From the NCBI RefSeq assembly GCF_045807065.1, contig NZ_JBJMIE010000154.1:1-29871 (forward strand): a stretch of 29,871 nt of DNA. Reading direction: 5' to 3'. Shown here one piece after another: positions 29,156 through 29,871 of this stretch. The notes beneath the pieces are model-generated. The model was not told the DNA's origin, made no database searches, and saw only the letters and a list, made by a program, of their open reading frames with translations. The stretch is from Actinophytocola sp045807065 (GTDB lineage Bacteria > Actinomycetota > Actinomycetes > Mycobacteriales > Pseudonocardiaceae). Positions within the stretch are counted from its first letter, which is position 1; each line of letters opens with the position of its first letter. The position numbers were made by a program, and so were the translations under genes.

Positions 29156-29449
29156 TCAGGCAGCCGCGCTGTCCGGTGACGGAGCGCGTGGCCGAGTACG
29201 CCCACGCGCATCGGGATCACGCAGCCGAACGAAGTTGGCGAGCCGAGCACGCTCCCGCAGACTGATGGTGCGGACGTGCATGGGCACAGCGGCTTCAAGC
29301 CGCCCCTGCAGCACAACGGCAACAACAAAGGCGGCAGCGATACCGGCGGTCAGGGCCGTGGCCAGGCCGAGCGCCCCCTGCCCGTCAAGCGCGGGCAAGG
29401 CAAGGAAGAGCGCAGGCAGGAAGAGGGCAAGCACCAGCTTGACCCGCAT
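29156..29449 (-). CDS. DUF6412-like small membrane protein
   Basis: A 97-residue protein. A hydrophobic N-terminal half forms two helices (about 4-20 and 27-46), then a short basic/acidic region contains RTISLRERARLANFVRLRDP and DARGRTRPRAP. The L-R-D-P-D-A-x-G-R-x-R-P-R-A-P ending is what I recall for DUF6412 proteins encoded next to a YidC-type insertase in actinobacteria. The ATG at 29447-29449 was chosen because the long frame upstream runs through degenerate tandem repeats; two GTG codons immediately upstream are alternatives. It is probably cotranscribed with yidC and may help or regulate it; no function is established. Confidence 0.72.
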   Translation of the reverse strand: MRVKLVLALFLPALFLALPALDGQGALGLATALTAGIAAAFVVAVVLQGRLEAAVPMHVRTISLRERARLANFVRLRDPDARGRTRPRAPSPDSAAA

Positions 29450-29561
29450 CACCACCGAGAGGCGCCCCACACAATCACTGTACCGCCACCGGAAGGCAAG
29501 GCCGGGGAAGTAGATGCGGGGCAAGCAGAACTGAGGAATGACAGAGGCGCCCTGAGACCCG

Positions 29562-29688
29562 CAGCAGCCAAGGAAACGAACGCGACCCAAGCCCAGTTGC
29601 CGAAGCGACGAACGCGATCCAGGCCCGTCGCCAAAGTGACCGAGCCGAACCCAGCCCCGTGGCCAGGGTGGCGAAACAGACCTCCCCC
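29562..29688. repeat. Four degenerate 31/32-bp tandem repeats
   Basis: Units at 29562-29593, 29594-29625, 29626-29657 (32 bp each) and 29658-29688 (31 bp) share a C-[AG]-[GT]-x-x-GCC-[AG]-A/G pattern followed by CGAAC-like sequence. The middle units share ACGAACGCGA. Period 32 is not a multiple of three, which argues against coding. They lie upstream of the DUF6412-yidC pair, where a promoter would be expected. Confidence 0.6.
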
Positions 29689-29710
29689 AAGGCAGTTCGG
29701 TGGTGGTGGC

Positions 29711-29743
29711 GGGGGCAAGGCAGGCAGGCGCCAGCCTGCCCCC
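29711..29743. repeat. Long imperfect hairpin
   Basis: GGCAGGC (29719-29725) pairs with GCCTGCC (29734-29740) around an 8-base loop, and the stem can continue through a small bulge with GGGGG (29711-29715) against CCC (29741-29743). It sits between the 32-bp repeats and the cloverleaf repeat. I see no gene between 29450 and the window end. Confidence 0.45.
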
Positions 29744-29777
29744 GGAGGGGCCTGCCCAGGGCGGCGGAGGCTCGCGG

Positions 29778-29839
29778 GTCAAGGGTGACGGCCGCCAGGC
29801 CGTCATCGGGCGAAGCCCGACGCCGAAGGCGCCCTTGAC
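29778..29839. repeat. Cloverleaf-like four-way inverted repeat
   Basis: The outer stem GTCAAGGG (29778-29785) pairs perfectly with CCCTTGAC (29832-29839). Inside, three perfect hairpins abut with no unpaired base between them: TGACGGCC-GCCA-GGCCGTCA (29786-29805), TCGGGC-GAA-GCCCGA (29806-29820) and CGCC-GAA-GGCG (29821-29831). All 62 bases are in stems or tight loops, so either strand, as RNA or extruded DNA, can form a four-way junction. It is not a tRNA: there is no anticodon-like 7-base loop or T-loop. It resembles dispersed intergenic repeats of Pseudonocardiales as far as I recall. Confidence 0.75.
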
Positions 29840-29871
29840 GCGTGAGTCGCCGCCCGTACAATCCCGCCACC

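Noticed and set aside
29156..29806. A 216-residue version of the DUF6412-like protein
   Set aside because: The first ~119 residues are translation of degenerate 32-bp repeats and a hairpin; the conserved protein starts at the internal ATG at 29449.

Overview
The window reads as chromosomal DNA of a high-GC actinomycete. Codons end almost always in G or C, GTG starts are common, and many genes overlap their neighbour by one to eight bases. Family content (LytS/LytTR pairs with DUF485-type/SSS transporters, an extra YidC paired with a DUF6412-like protein, repeat-rich intergenic DNA) suggests the Pseudonocardiales (a relative of Lentzea, Saccharothrix or Amycolatopsis), but genus cannot be fixed from sequence alone. 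I see no integrase, transposase, phage gene or CRISPR array.

Left third (1-10823, almost all minus strand): two parallel sensory/transport modules. Module 1 is a LytS-like kinase (1113-2126), a LytTR response regulator (370-1116) and a small two-helix DUF485-like protein (20-370); its symporter probably lies just left of the window. Module 2 is a membrane LytS-like kinase (6707-7951), separated by sppA (5423-6259) and a small opposing ORF (6298-6606) from its likely LytTR regulator (4534-5367), DUF485-like protein (4026-4451) and ActP-like SSS symporter (2215-4002). Both look like monocarboxylate (acetate/pyruvate-like) sensing and uptake systems. Next come an Fpg/Nei DNA glycosylase, a small membrane protein, and an ECF sigma factor fused to a zinc-finger anti-sigma-like module, a membrane helix and a Thr-rich tail.

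Middle (10824-12607): a tRNA-Gly(GCC), 3.3 tandem copies of a ~143-bp non-coding repeat, an XRE-type regulator and msrA.

Right half (12653-28260, all plus strand, tightly packed): a 13-gene locus that looks like an undescribed surface-glycan assembly, modification and capping system. It encodes an AlgX/AlgJ-like O-acetyltransferase, a polytopic GT-C-like protein, a DPM1/GtrB-type polyprenyl-phosphate glycosyltransferase, two methyltransferases, a YbhN/LPG-synthase-type membrane protein, an acyltransferase-3 protein, membrane proteins, and an 1183-residue protein with methyltransferase, phosphotransferase-like, coiled-coil, beta-sandwich and GT2 regions. The order methyltransferase-kinase-coiled coil recalls WbdD, the chain-length terminator of E. 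coli O9a O-antigen. Three paralogues in the locus share a short SHOCT-like N-terminus followed by T-Q-[VI]-[VIF] motifs; two of them have a membrane helix and an extracellular domain, and one of those ectodomains recurs in a fourth, N-terminally anchored protein. The TQ motifs resemble the phospho-threonine region of GarA, so Ser/Thr kinase control of glycan export is a testable idea.

Right end (28257-29871): a YidC/Oxa1 insertase and its DUF6412-like partner on the minus strand, then about 420 bp without a gene that holds degenerate 32-bp tandem repeats, a long hairpin, and a perfect cloverleaf-like four-way inverted repeat.
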